Part shown: positions 17,459 to 26,949 of the stretch, piece by piece | Position numbering within the stretch: position 1 is the stretch's first letter | Layout of the letters: each line of letters begins with the position of its first letter | From: VXYL01 sp965208525 | GTDB taxonomy: Bacteria; Pseudomonadota; Gammaproteobacteria; Pseudomonadales; Azotimanducaceae | Length of the DNA stretch: 64,000 bases | Reading direction: 5' to 3' | Assembly: GCA_965208525.1 (NCBI GenBank) | Contig: OZ242340.1 | Span: forward strand, 3,596,001-3,660,000 | Notes under the pieces: generated by a model | What the model was told of the DNA's origin: nothing | What the model saw: the letters and a program-made list of their open reading frames with translations, nothing else | Databases searched by the model: none | Made by a program: the position numbers and the translations under genes

Positions 17459-18361
17459 TTGAACAAGACCCAAGCGCGCAAGAGCCTCATCGCGGCAATT
17501 CGCAGCGGCGACATAGCCTCGGTGGCACGGGAGCTGGACCAACGCCCCGATGTGGTGGATGCCCGCAATGCACATGGGAACACGCCGGCAGGCGAAGCAG
17601 TGTCCCAAGGCGACCTCGAGATCGTGCGCCTGCTGGTCGAACGCGGCGCGGATGCGCGGCAAGTCAATGGCGGCGGCTCTTCTCTTCTGGATCGAGCGGC
17701 CAGCGCAGGGCACCGCGCCATAGCGGAATACCTCGTCGCATGTGGATGCCCCTATTTGCCGCATCACGCAGCCGCAATCGATGACATCGATGGGCTTGCC
17801 CGAATGCTGGCGGACGATGGAGCTGCGGCGCACACGCGCGACCGCCGCCATGCCACACCGCTGCACCATGCAGCCGGTGGAGATTCGACGCGTTGCGTGG
17901 GAGCGTTGTTGACGGCCGGTGCCGACCTGCAAGCCACCGATCGCCACGGCCACGAGCCCCTCGCCTATGCCGTCGAGGCAAGCGCCATGCAAGCAGCACG
18001 TGCCCTGCTCGACGCTGGCGCGAACTGCAACGCCGTAGCCGGCCACAACGGCGGCGTGATGCTGCACCGCGCACTCACCAATCGACATCTCGACATGGCC
18101 GAGCTTCTGCTGGAGCAAGGCGCCTCGCCGAACCGATGCGACCACGCCGGCAAGACCGCGCTGCACGAGGCCGTAGCCATCGCCAACCGAAGCGCCGTGG
18201 AGCTGGTTTTGCGCTATGACCCCGACTTGACCGCGCGCACGCGCAAGACGCGCATGCAACCCGGCGGCGAAACACCCCTCGACTACGCGGTCCGCCGACG
18301 CCAAAACAGCATCGCGGAACTGATCCGCAATGCAGGACGCCAAGGGCGAGCACCGAACTGA
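17459..18361 (+). CDS. ankyrin-repeat protein
   Basis: A 300-residue protein built almost wholly from ankyrin repeats, about seven or eight of them. HGNTPAGEAVSQGDLEIVRLLVERGADA, RRHATPLHHAAGGD, RHGHEPLAYAVEASAMQAARALLDAGANCN and HAGKTALHEAV are clear units. Such proteins bind partner proteins; no enzyme motif is seen and there is no signal peptide. The start is a TTG, either just after the glcF stop (17459) or 18 bases earlier; neither has a good ribosome site, so translation is probably coupled to glcF. The link with glycolate metabolism is positional only. Confidence 0.75.
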   Translation: MNKTQARKSLIAAIRSGDIASVARELDQRPDVVDARNAHGNTPAGEAVSQGDLEIVRLLVERGADARQVNGGGSSLLDRAASAGHRAIAEYLVACGCPYLPHHAAAIDDIDGLARMLADDGAAAHTRDRRHATPLHHAAGGDSTRCVGALLTAGADLQATDRHGHEPLAYAVEASAMQAARALLDAGANCNAVAGHNGGVMLHRALTNRHLDMAELLLEQGASPNRCDHAGKTALHEAVAIANRSAVELVLRYDPDLTARTRKTRMQPGGETPLDYAVRRRQNSIAELIRNAGRQGRAPN

Positions 18362-18410
18362 GGCTTGGCTCCATAATTGACGCTTCGTCCGGGAGGCCAA
18401 TGGGGCTGCC

Positions 18411-19547
18411 ATGAACGCCAGCGATTTCGTGACGCCACGCCACCTTGGCCGCGGTGGCTTGACCGTTCCCCCGCTGGGCTTTGGCGGCGGCACCATCGGC
18501 AGTCCTGCCATCAGCAACGAAGCGAGTCTCGCCACCGTCGCCTCCGCTTGGGAGACCGGCGTTCGACTCTTCGACACCGCGCCTTGGTATGGCCTCGGGC
18601 GCTCCGAGCGAAGGCTCGGCCTGGCGCTGGCGCCGCTTGCGCCGCGCGGCGACTACCGGATCAACACCAAGGTAGGCAAGCAGCTCGTTGCCGAGGCCGT
18701 GCGCGACGACGCAAACCGGACCTTGAGCCCAAACGGCCAGGTGCGCACGCCAAGGGACCACGACACAGGAATGCGTGTTCGGTTCGCCTACGACGCCGAC
18801 TCCCTTCAGCGCCATCACGAGGACTCACTGCAACGACTCGGCACGTCATTCGTGGATAGCTTGACCATCCACGATATCGACCTCGGCTACCACTCCCCCG
18901 AACAAGTCGAAGCACATCTCGCGGAACTTGCAGAGCACGGGGGCGCCGACTATCTGCACGCGCTGCGCGCCGAAGGCGCAATCGCCGCCATTGGCTGCGG
19001 CTGCAACCTGGAGTCGCGCAACGCCAGCAGCTGGGACGTAGCCGCGAGCCCTCAGCCTGGGGCCTCACCTCCCAGGGTCAGCCCCCACGAGGAACTCTGC
19101 GAACGAATTGCGGACATCGTGGAGCTTGACTTCTTCGTCGTCGCTGGAGGCTACACGCTGCTGGAAACCCGCGCCTTGCGACGCATCCTGCCGCTTTGCG
19201 AAGAACGCAACATCAGTGTCGTGATCGCCGCGCCCTACGCCAGTGGCTGGCTCGCAAATCCGGACGGCGCGACGACGTACATGTACAGCCAAGCTCCGGA
19301 TTGGGTTGTGGAGCGTTCAGCACGGATGGGGCGCATCTGCGCCGCGCACGACGTGTCTCTCGCCAGCGTCGCGTTGCAGTTCGTGCTCGCGCATCCGGCG
19401 GTGGCTGCCGCGATCCCCGGCGCCCGTTCACCCGAGGAGCCGCGCGCGAACCGGGAGAATCTCGAAGCCGACGTGCCAACCGAACTCTGGCATGCCTTGC
19501 GCCGCGAGGGATTGCTGCCGGACGCGGCACCAACGCCCGAACCCTAG
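18411..19547 (+). CDS. aldo/keto reductase (D-threo-aldose 1-dehydrogenase-like)
   Basis: A 378-residue NAD(P)-dependent enzyme with a TIM-barrel fold. The N-terminus PLGFGGGTIGSP, FDTAPWYGLGRSERRLG (catalytic Asp/Tyr), INTKVG (Lys), and LTIHDID (His) form the AKR active site. HPAVAAAIPGARSPEE is the usual C-terminal cofactor-binding segment. The overall pattern is closest to L-fucose / D-threo-aldose and pyridoxal dehydrogenases. The substrate is not certain. The stop codon lies in the arm of an inverted-repeat element. Confidence 0.85.
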   Translation: MNASDFVTPRHLGRGGLTVPPLGFGGGTIGSPAISNEASLATVASAWETGVRLFDTAPWYGLGRSERRLGLALAPLAPRGDYRINTKVGKQLVAEAVRDDANRTLSPNGQVRTPRDHDTGMRVRFAYDADSLQRHHEDSLQRLGTSFVDSLTIHDIDLGYHSPEQVEAHLAELAEHGGADYLHALRAEGAIAAIGCGCNLESRNASSWDVAASPQPGASPPRVSPHEELCERIADIVELDFFVVAGGYTLLETRALRRILPLCEERNISVVIAAPYASGWLANPDGATTYMYSQAPDWVVERSARMGRICAAHDVSLASVALQFVLAHPAVAAAIPGARSPEEPRANRENLEADVPTELWHALRREGLLPDAAPTPEP

Positions 19548-19728
19548 CCCGGATTATCCATGAATACCCTACTGCGGACGACGATTCACTCGCTGTGGCT
19601 GTGCGTACTCGCTACGGCCCCCTCGACATAGTGCGCAGCTATGCCTTCGGCGTCCTCCACTCCGTGCGCCCAGCCACAGCGGCGTCTCGTCGCCCTCGCT
19701 ACGCGCATTCATGAATAATCCGGGCTAG
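19544..19728. repeat. 185-bp element bounded by 22-bp inverted repeats
   Basis: The left arm is at 19544-19565 and the right arm at 19707-19728. They match in 21 of 22 places when one is inverted (CTAGCCCGGATTATCCATGA and its partner). The interior has no good open frame. The left arm supplies the stop codon of the aldo/keto reductase. The same terminal motif, TTCATGGATAATCCG, is seen at 28399-28417. This looks like a MITE or REPIN-type unit. Confidence 0.75.
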
Positions 19729-19855
19729 CGCCGAGCGCGCCGTTGCCGGGACTGCGGCGCGATTCGTCGCACCAACGCCCGCCGGTGTTTATACTGCCGC
19801 GCCATTGCCTTGCGACCCGACATTCTTCACGACACCCAGGAGCGGAAATCAGCCG

Positions 19856-20296
19856 ATGAGCATCGCGAGCCTCACCAACATCCTGAAGATCTTCGGCGGC
19901 GGCGAGCCGACGGCGGACGAAAAAAACGACCTCGTCAAGGAAACCGTGCTCCTGACCTTGGCCCGCGCCTCGGCCGCAGACAGCAACATCAAGCACATCG
20001 AGATCGAGACAGTGCGCGATGTGGTGGAGAAGACCACCGGTGAACAGGTAACCGCCCACGACGTGCGCATGGCCGCGCACTCCCGCCTCTATGAGTCCGC
20101 GCCCCTCGAACGCCACCTCGCCAGTGTCGCGCGCAAGGTGGATGCCCAAGACCGCGCCATGATCGCCGGCGCCCTCGCCGACGTGATCCTGAGCGACGGC
20201 CGCGTCAGCTCCCGCGAAGTCGGCTTCTACAACATGGTAGCCGAGGCCCTCTCGCTCACCCCTGCCGAAATCGCCGGTCTGTTCGAGAGCACCTGA
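19856..20296 (+). CDS. TerB-like protein
   Basis: A 146-residue alpha-helical cytosolic protein. It starts MSIASLTNILKIFGGG; the core LVKETVLLTLARASAADSNIKHIEIETV, SAPLERHLASVARKVDA and AALADVILSDGRVSSREVGF resembles the tellurite-resistance TerB fold, a paired four-helix metal-binding bundle with acidic residues in each half. The exact role is unknown. It stands alone between two unrelated genes, convergent with the oxidoreductase at 20309. Confidence 0.65.
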   Translation: MSIASLTNILKIFGGGEPTADEKNDLVKETVLLTLARASAADSNIKHIEIETVRDVVEKTTGEQVTAHDVRMAAHSRLYESAPLERHLASVARKVDAQDRAMIAGALADVILSDGRVSSREVGFYNMVAEALSLTPAEIAGLFEST

Positions 20297-20308
20297 CGGC
20301 GCGACCCC

Positions 20309-21313
20309 TTAGCGGCGAGGGTCAAAAACCACGCGCCCCGTAGTCTGCCGCTCCGCAAGCCGCCGCAGCGCCTGCGGGACGGCGTCGAAGTCGATCACCT
20401 CGCTCACGAAAGGCTTGATCTCGCCGCGTTCCAATTGCCCGTGCAGGTCGGCGTAGCACTTGCGCACGAGGTCGATGCGGCGTTCGCGGTAGCCGCCCAT
20501 GTGGACCCCGATCACCGCGTAGTTCTTCACCAGCACGTGGTTCGCTGGCGCGGATGGAATCCGGCCGCTTGCGAAGCCGATCACCAGCAGCCGCCCTTCC
20601 CAGACGAGGAGTCGCCGTGCCGTGTCGGACCAATCGCCGCCGACCGGATCGAAGATCACGTCTACGCCCCGACCGCCCGTCAACTCCATCATCGTCGCGT
20701 ACAGGTCTTCCGCCTCGTAGTCGATCACGGCGTCGGCGCCGAGATCGCGACAGATTGCCGTCTTCTCGCTACCGCCCGCCGCGGCCGCCACCCAGCAGCC
20801 GTGCGCGCGTGCCATTCGGATGGCGGCCGAACCAACGCCACCAGCCCCGGCCAGTACCAACACGGTCTCGCCAGGTTGCAGCCGGCCGCGATGGTGGAGC
20901 GCAAACCAGGCCGTGCCAAAGGTGATGTGAGCGGCCATCGCGTCGATGGACGCGACGCCGTCCGGCACAGGATGGGCAAGGTCCCCCGCCAACACCGCGC
21001 AATCGGCAAATCCGCCCCAAGGCGCAACCGTGGGCCCGACGATGCGCTCGCCAATCCTATGGGGCGAACTGGGCGATGAATCGACGACCGTTCCCGTCGC
21101 ATTCATCCCGGGGGTGAACGGCACCTCGTGGCGCACCTGATACTGGCCTCGGCATTGCAGGATGTCGGCGAAGTTGAGATCGGTGGCCTCGACCCGAACC
21201 ACCACCGCATCGGAGCGTACGGAAGCGGCTTGCTTCGCAGTCGGTTCGGCCATGTCCACGGCGGCCAGATCCGTCCACGGGTCGCCGAGCCGAGGCAGCC
21301 GCCAAGCCCTCAT
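20309..21313 (-). CDS. NADPH:quinone oxidoreductase family (zinc-free MDR)
   Basis: A 334-residue medium-chain dehydrogenase/reductase. The N-terminal GroES-like domain has VRVEATDLNFADILQCRG, then PGMNATGTVV. The cofactor fold has VLVLAGAGGVGSAAIRMARA and DVIFDPVGGDW. The absence of the usual zinc cysteines suggests the quinone reductase branch. Its ATG overlaps the monooxygenase stop (ATGA) at 21310, so the two are coupled. The substrate is not known. Confidence 0.88.
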   Translation of the reverse strand: MRAWRLPRLGDPWTDLAAVDMAEPTAKQAASVRSDAVVVRVEATDLNFADILQCRGQYQVRHEVPFTPGMNATGTVVDSSPSSPHRIGERIVGPTVAPWGGFADCAVLAGDLAHPVPDGVASIDAMAAHITFGTAWFALHHRGRLQPGETVLVLAGAGGVGSAAIRMARAHGCWVAAAAGGSEKTAICRDLGADAVIDYEAEDLYATMMELTGGRGVDVIFDPVGGDWSDTARRLLVWEGRLLVIGFASGRIPSAPANHVLVKNYAVIGVHMGGYRERRIDLVRKCYADLHGQLERGEIKPFVSEVIDFDAVPQALRRLAERQTTGRVVFDPRR

Positions 21314-22689
21314 GCGGTCTTTGAAGTAGTGCCTTGGGCTGAGAGCGAACGAGACGGCTCTTGCTCGAACGAGTGACTGGGCTGGGCCGGGGCCGATCGG
21401 ACGAGCCGCGCCATGCCGCCTTTCGGGTGCTTGGGTGCTTTCGCACTCGCGCGATCGTCCAAGTTGGCGACAAGATGCGCCGCGAGGTCGCGGGCGTCGT
21501 CTTCGGCACCGTGGATGAAGCTCGACTTGCGGCGGCGCAGGAAGCTGAGGCCCAGGACATACAGCCCCGGCACGGCCACCACGCCGCCGTCATGGCGCAG
21601 CTTGCCCTTGCGATCGAAGGCCGGGGCGTCGAGCCAAGACAGGTCCGGCGAATAGCCGGTGGCCCACACCACGTTGCGAATGCCCTCGCGCCCCAACCGT
21701 AGGCTCAACTTCGGCGCCGCCGGCACCCGGGTCGCGTCGAATCGATGCGGGGACTGCACACTGCCTACAAGATGCTCGCCGCCTTCCGTCGCCCATTCGT
21801 CCAGCGTGTTCAGCAGCCGGTTCATCTTGAGATCAGCGAGCTTGCAGATGTTGGCGAGCGAACCGGAAAAGAGCGCTCGGTCGCCGTGGATGCCGCCCAA
21901 GCGCCCTACCAGCCGCACGCCCTGATCGGAAAGTGCATTGAGGTCGAGGTTGCGTCGCTCACGCGTGCCCACCAACTGCGGCGAAGGGATGTTGCGGGCA
22001 CGAACCAGATCGTCGATCTCGCCGATGCCTTCGTCGAGAATCCCAGCGTGCGTCATCCACCATTGAATGTCCTTGCCGCGATAGACCCGAGGCAAGCGCA
22101 CGTGCTCCCCCACCGAAAGCGTTACCGGACGACCGGAACGGTGGATTTCCTCCGCAAGCTGGACGCCGGTGGCGGATGCGCCCACCACCAGCGTCTCACC
22201 GGCATCTAGGTCGTCCGGGCGACGGTAGTCTCGTGCTGTAATCGCGTGAACGCCCGGCGGCAAATCCGCCGCACATTTCGGCACGTTGGCAACGTTGCAA
22301 GCGCCACTCGCGAGCACGCACGCCCCGGCGAGCCAAGTGCCGCGATCGGTGTCGAGCGCGAACCCGCCCTCGCCAGCGGACACCCGCTCCACCGTCGTCT
22401 GCGTCAGGACCGGAGCATCGATCTGTGCGGCGTAGCCGGAGATGAAGTCCACCACGTCGGGCACCGTCGCGAAGCCGTCGGGGTCGTCGCCGGCGTAGGC
22501 ATGGTCGGGCAGCCGGTTCTGCCAGTTCGGCGTCAGCAACCGGAGCGAGTCCCAGCGTTCCGTGCGCCAGGAGTTGGCGACCTCGCCACGCTCGAGTATG
22601 ACGTGCTCGACCCCTGCCTCGGCAAGACACCGACTCATGGCGAGGCCCGAGTGGCCGGCGCCAACGATGACGACATCCGCAGCGGGCAT
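21310..22689 (-). CDS. flavin-containing monooxygenase (NAD(P)/FAD)
   Basis: A 459-residue enzyme with two dinucleotide sites, VVIVGAGHSGLAMSRCLAE for FAD and TLVVGASATGVQLAEEI for NADPH. NVVWATGYSPDLSW is the late FAD motif. This resembles plant-type YUCCA and bacterial flavin monooxygenases that oxidise amines or ketones. The last ~50 residues (after HLVANLDDRAS) are low complexity and could be unstructured. It forms an ATGA-coupled pair with the reductase downstream. Confidence 0.88.
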   Translation of the reverse strand: MPAADVVIVGAGHSGLAMSRCLAEAGVEHVILERGEVANSWRTERWDSLRLLTPNWQNRLPDHAYAGDDPDGFATVPDVVDFISGYAAQIDAPVLTQTTVERVSAGEGGFALDTDRGTWLAGACVLASGACNVANVPKCAADLPPGVHAITARDYRRPDDLDAGETLVVGASATGVQLAEEIHRSGRPVTLSVGEHVRLPRVYRGKDIQWWMTHAGILDEGIGEIDDLVRARNIPSPQLVGTRERRNLDLNALSDQGVRLVGRLGGIHGDRALFSGSLANICKLADLKMNRLLNTLDEWATEGGEHLVGSVQSPHRFDATRVPAAPKLSLRLGREGIRNVVWATGYSPDLSWLDAPAFDRKGKLRHDGGVVAVPGLYVLGLSFLRRRKSSFIHGAEDDARDLAAHLVANLDDRASAKAPKHPKGGMARLVRSAPAQPSHSFEQEPSRSLSAQGTTSKTA

Positions 22690-22729
22690 GGCGCGAAGCT
22701 CGGCGAGTCGGAGTGTGTTCCCCGCTCGA

Positions 22730-23281
22730 CTACTTCACGTCCACGGTGACGTTGGTGGGATTGGTGATGATGTCGTACACCGCCGAGCGCTTCTGCGACT
22801 GCGCCACCAGTGCCTCGATGTCGTCCTTGGACGCATCGGCGTCGATGTTGTAGGTGACCCGGATACCGCTGAAGCCGTTGCGCACGTCGGCGTCCGCGCC
22901 GAGAATGCCCTGGATGTCCATATCGCCTTCCAGCGTCGCCTGCACCGAACGCAGCTGAATGTCGCGGTTCTGTGCGACGCTCGCCACACCGGCGGTGAGA
23001 CAGCTCGCGAGCCCCACCAGCACGTACTCCACCGGCGTCGCGCCGTTGTCCTCGGCCGCGAAGGTCTCCGGGTGGTCGGCATCGAAAGCAAAAGTACGCT
23101 TGTGATGCTGTTCCGCGCCGAGGCCGAAGTAGCCCTCCACCGTGGACTGGCTGTGCGTGCCGTTCTTCCACTCGCAGGCAGCGCGCCAGCGGAACTGCGC
23201 CGCATCCGGAGCCTCCGAGACCGCCTCCCTTGCGTTCAGCAACGCCTCGACGTTGACTCCGTTGTCTGCTTTGTCGCTCAT
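22730..23281 (-). CDS. OsmC-family protein
   Basis: A 183-residue protein with the OsmC/Ohr fold. The PVEYVLVGLASCLTAGVASVA segment carries the reactive Cys of the second helix; an N-terminal ACEWKNG provides another Cys. Members detoxify organic hydroperoxides, and some have other roles. ATG 23281 gives MSDKADNGVNVEALL; a longer reading to 23389 looks like upstream region. It is transcribed upstream of the monooxygenase on the same strand, with a 40-base gap. Confidence 0.83.
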   Translation of the reverse strand: MSDKADNGVNVEALLNAREAVSEAPDAAQFRWRAACEWKNGTHSQSTVEGYFGLGAEQHHKRTFAFDADHPETFAAEDNGATPVEYVLVGLASCLTAGVASVAQNRDIQLRSVQATLEGDMDIQGILGADADVRNGFSGIRVTYNIDADASKDDIEALVAQSQKRSAVYDIITNPTNVTVDVK

Positions 23282-23425
23282 GTGCTCCTTCCGTGTCTCA
23301 AGGCCCATGGATTGGCTGGGCGCGGGCGAAAAACGCCGAATCATACTCGCCTGCCGGCACCGTTTGCAGTGTCGGAATGGCATATGCATATGATGATTTC
23401 AACGCTCACGATCACGGGGACGAAG

Positions 23426-23911
23426 ATGAAAGTGCCGGAACCGCTGTTTGTCATCATCAACCCTCTCATGCGACTGCTGCTTTCCTCGCCGCTGCACTTC
23501 GTGGCGAGCGGCAGCCTGCTCCTGATGCGCTATCGGGGAAGGCGCAGCGGCATCTGGCGAACCACCCCGCTGCGTTATGTCGAGGACGGTGATGTGGTTC
23601 GGTGTTTCAGCTCTCGAAACACCCAATGGTGGCGCAACCTGCAAGGCGGCGCGCAAGTCACGCTGACGGTGCGCGGCAAGCGCGTGGACTGCGAAGCTGC
23701 CGTTGTCACGGACCAAGCGCGTGCCCGTGCGCGCAGTTGCGAAGCAACTGCCAACGCGCCCACCAGGGCGCGCCTGCTCGCTGCGTATCTCGAACAGTTT
23801 CCCCAAGATGCGGCATACCACGAAGTGTCCCTGACACCCAACCGGCAACCGGACCCAGAGAGCCTAGAGCGAGCCGCAGCCAACTCCGTGGTGGTGGAAG
23901 CGCGCCCTTGA
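23426..23911 (+). CDS. nitroreductase / deazaflavin-type (DUF385-like) protein
   Basis: A 161-residue protein with a split beta-barrel FMN/F420-binding-like fold, MKVPEPLFVIINPLMRLLLSS, SLLLMRYRGRRSGIWRTTPLRYVEDGDVV, then STRNTQWWRNLQGG-like NTQWWRNLQGGAQVTLTVRG. This matches the deazaflavin-dependent nitroreductase family (DUF385), known mainly from actinobacteria; there is no other F420 gene in view. The start at 23426 has a GGGGA site. Three ATGs further up (23384-23393) are alternatives. Confidence 0.72.
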   Translation: MKVPEPLFVIINPLMRLLLSSPLHFVASGSLLLMRYRGRRSGIWRTTPLRYVEDGDVVRCFSSRNTQWWRNLQGGAQVTLTVRGKRVDCEAAVVTDQARARARSCEATANAPTRARLLAAYLEQFPQDAAYHEVSLTPNRQPDPESLERAAANSVVVEARP

Positions 23912-23937
23912 GGGTAGGGCTCGCCGAGCGGGCCTCG

Positions 23938-24693
23938 TTAGCCAACGCCCTCGGATACGGCGGCGCGAAAGGCGTCTGCGCCCGCAGCCACCCAGGGCGA
24001 CGTGACCGTGAAGAAAAAGCGAACGCCGAGCTCGGCGAAATGGCTTGCATTGCCGTTCATCGCCAGCGTTCCCGCAGTGCGACCGGCGGCGACGATCCGG
24101 CGCAGTGCATCCTCGATCTTGTCCTGCACGTCGGGATGCCCCACATCGCCAATGTGACCCATCGATGCCGCAAAGTCCGAGGGCGCGACGAAGAAGACGC
24201 CGATGCCGTCCACTTCGAGAATGTCGTCGAGGTTGCGCCACGCCTCGATGTCCTCGATCAGCGCAATGAGCAGCGTCTCGTCGTTGGCCTGAGCCAGATA
24301 GTCCGGCACGCCATAGCCCTGCCGGCTGGTGAAGAGACCCCGCCGGCCGAGCGGCGGAAACTTGCCGCCAGCCACCATGTTCTCGGCATCGGCGCGGCTG
24401 TCCACATGCGGCACGACGATGGCCTGGGCGCCGCGATCCAGGGTCCGGTAAATGAGCCCTTGGTCGTTGCGATTGACGCGAACGACGGAAGTCATGCCCC
24501 AGATGTCGCACGCCCGCGTAAGGTTGCCGAGATCCGCCGCGTCCACGCCGCCATGCTCACCCTCGAGCCAAACGCCATCGAAACCCACCGGGCCAAAGGA
24601 GTCGATGTCGTCGGCATGGGTGAAGCCGCCGATGACAAACGCCGGTTCACCGGCTTCGAGCTTGCGCTTGACGCGGTTCGGACGCAGTTGCAT
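23938..24693 (-). CDS. HpcH/HpaI aldolase family protein
   Basis: A 251-residue TIM-barrel class II aldolase of the hydroxy-oxo-dicarboxylate type. It has GVWLEGEHGGVDAADLGNL, VVRVNRNDQGLI, AIVVPHVDSRADAENMVAGG and ALIEDIEAWRNLDDIL, with the divalent-metal Glu and Asp in the expected places. It would cleave or form C-C bonds with pyruvate. ATG 24693 (MQLRPNRVKRKLEAGEPAFVI) fits the family start. It ends near the convergent deazaflavin-type gene. Confidence 0.85.
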   Translation of the reverse strand: MQLRPNRVKRKLEAGEPAFVIGGFTHADDIDSFGPVGFDGVWLEGEHGGVDAADLGNLTRACDIWGMTSVVRVNRNDQGLIYRTLDRGAQAIVVPHVDSRADAENMVAGGKFPPLGRRGLFTSRQGYGVPDYLAQANDETLLIALIEDIEAWRNLDDILEVDGIGVFFVAPSDFAASMGHIGDVGHPDVQDKIEDALRRIVAAGRTAGTLAMNGNASHFAELGVRFFFTVTSPWVAAGADAFRAAVSEGVG

Positions 24694-24808
24694 GGGTTCT
24701 CCCTCGTTGCCGCTGTATGCCTCGCAAGGCATGATGCCACGAGGCATCGGCTCCACCGCAGCGCTTGGTGATAGGGTTGCGCCACCCACCCGAGCCAGCC
24801 ATCACCGA

Positions 24809-26473
24809 ATGAAGTGCGGAACTGTCGCGCCATTGTTGTTCGCTGCGTGCGCACTGGTTGCCGGGCACGCCTCCGTGGTCGCGGCCGATGGCGACGCGGC
24901 CCCGTGTGCCGACACGGACCGAACGCCCGGACTGACGCAGATTCGCTCCACAGGCTGGGGGTTTGACCTCGCCAACACGCGCTTCCGCGGGGCCGAGGAT
25001 ACGTCCATTCGAGCGACCAACGTCGCGTCGCTGAAGCTCAAATGGAGCTACAACCTCGGCGACAACTCGCCGCGGTCCATGCCGCTCGTCACCGAAGACA
25101 CGCTCTTCATGGGCGACGGTAATGGGCTTGTGGCGCTCGATCGCGAGACCGGTTGCGAACGCTGGCGATTCGCCCATGCGGGTCAGGTGCGCAGCGCCAT
25201 CGTCCACGAAAGGACCGCCGACGGCGCTACGCTCTTCTTCTTGGAATCCACCGACGGTGTCTTCGCCGTCAATGCCCGCGATGGAACGCTGCTCTGGAAC
25301 GCCCATCCCGAGGGCGTCAACGAGGCGCCGCTCTACTCCGGAACCCCACTGGCGACCGGCGGCACGGTGTTCGTGCCGGTGGCGTCACAGGAAATTGGCC
25401 TCGCCATGGTGCCTTTCCTTGGCTGCTGTCATACGGCCGGCGGCTTGGGCGCGCTTGACTCCCAAAGCGGCGCCACACGCTGGTATCGGCGCACCATCGA
25501 GCAGCCAGCCGAGGTCACCGGGCGGCGCTGGCTGGTGGTGAAGCAACGCGGGCCGTCAGGTGCTCCGGCATGGGGCGCTCCGGCCTTCGACGAGAAGCGC
25601 AATCTCGTCTATTTCGGCACAGGCCAGAACTACAGCCATCCAACGACCGAAACCAGCGATGCCATCTTCGCCCTGGAGGTCGACACCGGCACCGTGCGCT
25701 GGATCATGCAAGCCACCGCCGGCGACGCCTACAACATGGCCTGCAACTTCATGGGGACCGCACACCCGAATTGCCCCGACCCGGTCGGGCCAGACCTCGA
25801 CTTCGGCGCGCCCCCCATCCTTGCGACCGTCGAGGGTGGCGAAGACCTAGTTCTCGCCGGGCAGAAGTCCGGTGGCATCCATGCATTGCGGGCCGACGAC
25901 GGCAGCGTCGTCTGGCAACGCAAACTCGGACGCGGCGGGGCCCTCGGCGGCATTCATTGGGGCATCGCCTATCACGCTGGACGTGGGCTTGTCCTCGTGC
26001 CTGTCAGCGACTTGCCGGCCGGCCCCCTCACCGGACCCGGCGAGGCACGGCCAGGGCTGCACGCCGTGCGGGTACAGGACGGCACCCCGGTTTGGTTCCA
26101 CGAGCGGCGGTCGCGGTGCAACGCGCGCACTTGCTGGGGTGGGATTTCGGCAGCCATTTCCGTCGCCAACGATGTGGTGTTTGCCGGCAGCGTCGACGGC
26201 TTCTTGGAGGCGATCCATGTCGAAGGCGGTGAGGTGCTTTGGTCGTTCGACACCTGGCGCGATTTCGATGGGGTGAACGGCACGGCTACAGGTGGGGCAT
26301 TCGACGCGCACGGGCCGATGGTCGCGGACGACCTCGTCATCGTATCTTCCGGCTACGGCAGCTTTGACCAGCGCGGGGGCAACGCGCTGCTGGTGTTTGC
26401 ACTCGAGGGTGCCGATGCTGCGCCTTCTAGTGGGTTGGCGCCGGCGCAGGAGGAAGCGGAGGGCGACTCGTGA
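24809..26473 (+). CDS. PQQ-binding beta-propeller dehydrogenase, secreted
   Basis: A 554-residue quinoprotein. It begins with a signal peptide ending HASVVAADG, then beta-propeller repeats with the WxW-type tryptophan docking motifs (LKLKWSYNLGDN, GCERWRFAH, RDGTLLWN, GSVVWQRKLGRG, GEVLWSFDTWRD). Adjacent cysteines Cys209-Cys210 in FLGCCHTAGG look like the vicinal disulfide of PQQ alcohol dehydrogenases. The relationship is closest to polyvinyl-alcohol dehydrogenase-type enzymes. Substrate unknown. The GTG of the next gene overlaps its stop. Confidence 0.83.
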   Translation: MKCGTVAPLLFAACALVAGHASVVAADGDAAPCADTDRTPGLTQIRSTGWGFDLANTRFRGAEDTSIRATNVASLKLKWSYNLGDNSPRSMPLVTEDTLFMGDGNGLVALDRETGCERWRFAHAGQVRSAIVHERTADGATLFFLESTDGVFAVNARDGTLLWNAHPEGVNEAPLYSGTPLATGGTVFVPVASQEIGLAMVPFLGCCHTAGGLGALDSQSGATRWYRRTIEQPAEVTGRRWLVVKQRGPSGAPAWGAPAFDEKRNLVYFGTGQNYSHPTTETSDAIFALEVDTGTVRWIMQATAGDAYNMACNFMGTAHPNCPDPVGPDLDFGAPPILATVEGGEDLVLAGQKSGGIHALRADDGSVVWQRKLGRGGALGGIHWGIAYHAGRGLVLVPVSDLPAGPLTGPGEARPGLHAVRVQDGTPVWFHERRSRCNARTCWGGISAAISVANDVVFAGSVDGFLEAIHVEGGEVLWSFDTWRDFDGVNGTATGGAFDAHGPMVADDLVIVSSGYGSFDQRGGNALLVFALEGADAAPSSGLAPAQEEAEGDS

Positions 26474-26949
26474 GCGCGGCAGACGCCGCAACGTCCACTC
26501 TCGCGAGCCGAGGCCGCCGTTTGGCGGCCGCGGGCATCGACTTCGTGCTCGTCCTCGTGGTGGGCCTCGTTCTGGTCATGGTGACCGGCGCCTTCGAGGA
26601 CGCCGGCGACTACGCCGGCAATCCCCTGCCCCGGATCATGGGGCTCGGCTTCGCCGCCTATTTTCTGGCAAACGGTTGGCATTTAGCCCGCCACAGCCAA
26701 ACCTTGGGCAAGGCAATCCTCGGCCTCGTGGTAGTCGACGCCGCCACCGCGAACCCAGCGCGGTGGTGGCGTCTGGCAATCCGCTCGCCCTTCTTCCTAG
26801 CCCTCTACTCGGTCTCCCTGGGCGCTCTCGTGCTATTGCCCTTGGTGGACCAGGCCTTCATCTTCCGCAGCAACCGCCGCTGCCTGCACGACCTCATCTG
26901 CGGCACCGACGTGCTGCGCCTATCGAGGACACGCGCAGACACGACGTAG
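26470..26949 (+). CDS. RDD-family membrane protein
   Basis: A 159-residue inner-membrane protein with three to four hydrophobic segments. GRRLAAAGIDFVLVLVVG holds the Arg and Asp of the RDD family, and the final segment SNRRCLHDLICGTDVL is the conserved second half. Role unknown; some relatives are ion transporters. The GTG overlaps the stop of the PQQ protein, so it is coupled to that gene and may help its membrane attachment (inference). Confidence 0.83.
   Translation: MSAADAATSTLASRGRRLAAAGIDFVLVLVVGLVLVMVTGAFEDAGDYAGNPLPRIMGLGFAAYFLANGWHLARHSQTLGKAILGLVVVDAATANPARWWRLAIRSPFFLALYSVSLGALVLLPLVDQAFIFRSNRRCLHDLICGTDVLRLSRTRADTT

Noticed and set aside
24452..24808. Upstream extension of the PQQ protein gene
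   Set aside because: Antisense to the aldolase; the signal peptide begins at 24809.
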